From Thermoleophilia bacterium (GTDB lineage Bacteria; Actinomycetota; Thermoleophilia; Gaiellales; Gaiellaceae): a DNA stretch of 5,079 nucleotides. The notes beneath the pieces were generated by a model, which saw only the letters and a list, made by a program, of their open reading frames with translations, had not been told where the DNA came from and searched no databases. Location of the stretch: assembly GCA_025935275.1 (NCBI GenBank), contig JAICVP010000162.1, positions 1 through 5,079 on the forward strand, in the 5' to 3' direction. Within the stretch, counting starts at the first letter, position 1. Each line of letters begins with the position of its first letter. Below, one piece after another: positions 5,071 to 5,079 of this stretch. The position numbers were made by a program, and so were the translations under genes.

Positions 5071-5079
5071 CTAGCCGAA

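Noticed and set aside
1..5079. Mobile element, CRISPR array, tRNA or rRNA
   Set aside because: I saw no transposase or integrase motifs, terminal repeats, spaced direct repeats or RNA-like conserved stems.

Overview
The window is very GC-rich (roughly 70% by eye), tightly packed DNA. Five of the six genes whose start is visible begin with GTG. The ALDH/ALDH-like/DeoC grouping, two lipoprotein genes and a Tat-exported protein point to a high-GC actinobacterium, perhaps a deep-branching class such as Thermoleophilia. That placement is inference. There are no RNA genes, insertion sequences, CRISPR arrays or long repeats, and no gene-free stretch longer than about 100 bases.

Left block (1-2407, + strand). 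The window opens in the last 68 codons of an ordinary aldehyde dehydrogenase (ALDH). Three genes follow in the same direction. The first is a 263-residue ALDH-like protein that keeps the N-terminal NAD-binding half and a C-terminal ALDH tail strand but has lost the catalytic domain. The second is a 234-residue DeoC-family TIM barrel whose Schiff-base lysine is replaced by glutamine. The third is a 195-residue protein resembling indole-3-glycerol-phosphate synthase (TrpC) that lacks most TrpC active-site residues. The last two overlap through a GTGA stop/start. The layout resembles an aldolase plus aldehyde dehydrogenase module of the deoxyribose-catabolism type. However, every family member visible here except the leading ALDH lacks its textbook catalytic residues. 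I consider this row of apparently disarmed or repurposed enzyme folds the most interesting thing in the window.

Middle (2404-2982, - strand). A 192-residue, almost wholly helical lipoprotein converges on the TrpC-like gene. The two stop codons share one CTAG, and a perfect 7-bp inverted repeat brackets them.

Right block (3036-5070, + strand). A 53-bp divergent gap precedes a two-gene unit. Its first gene encodes a 206-residue lipoprotein with four further cysteines. One base after it comes a 470-residue Tat-exported protein with dye-decolorizing peroxidase (DyP) hallmarks: a GXXDG motif, a candidate proximal His and a candidate distal Arg. The pair looks like an exported haem protein with a membrane-anchored partner.
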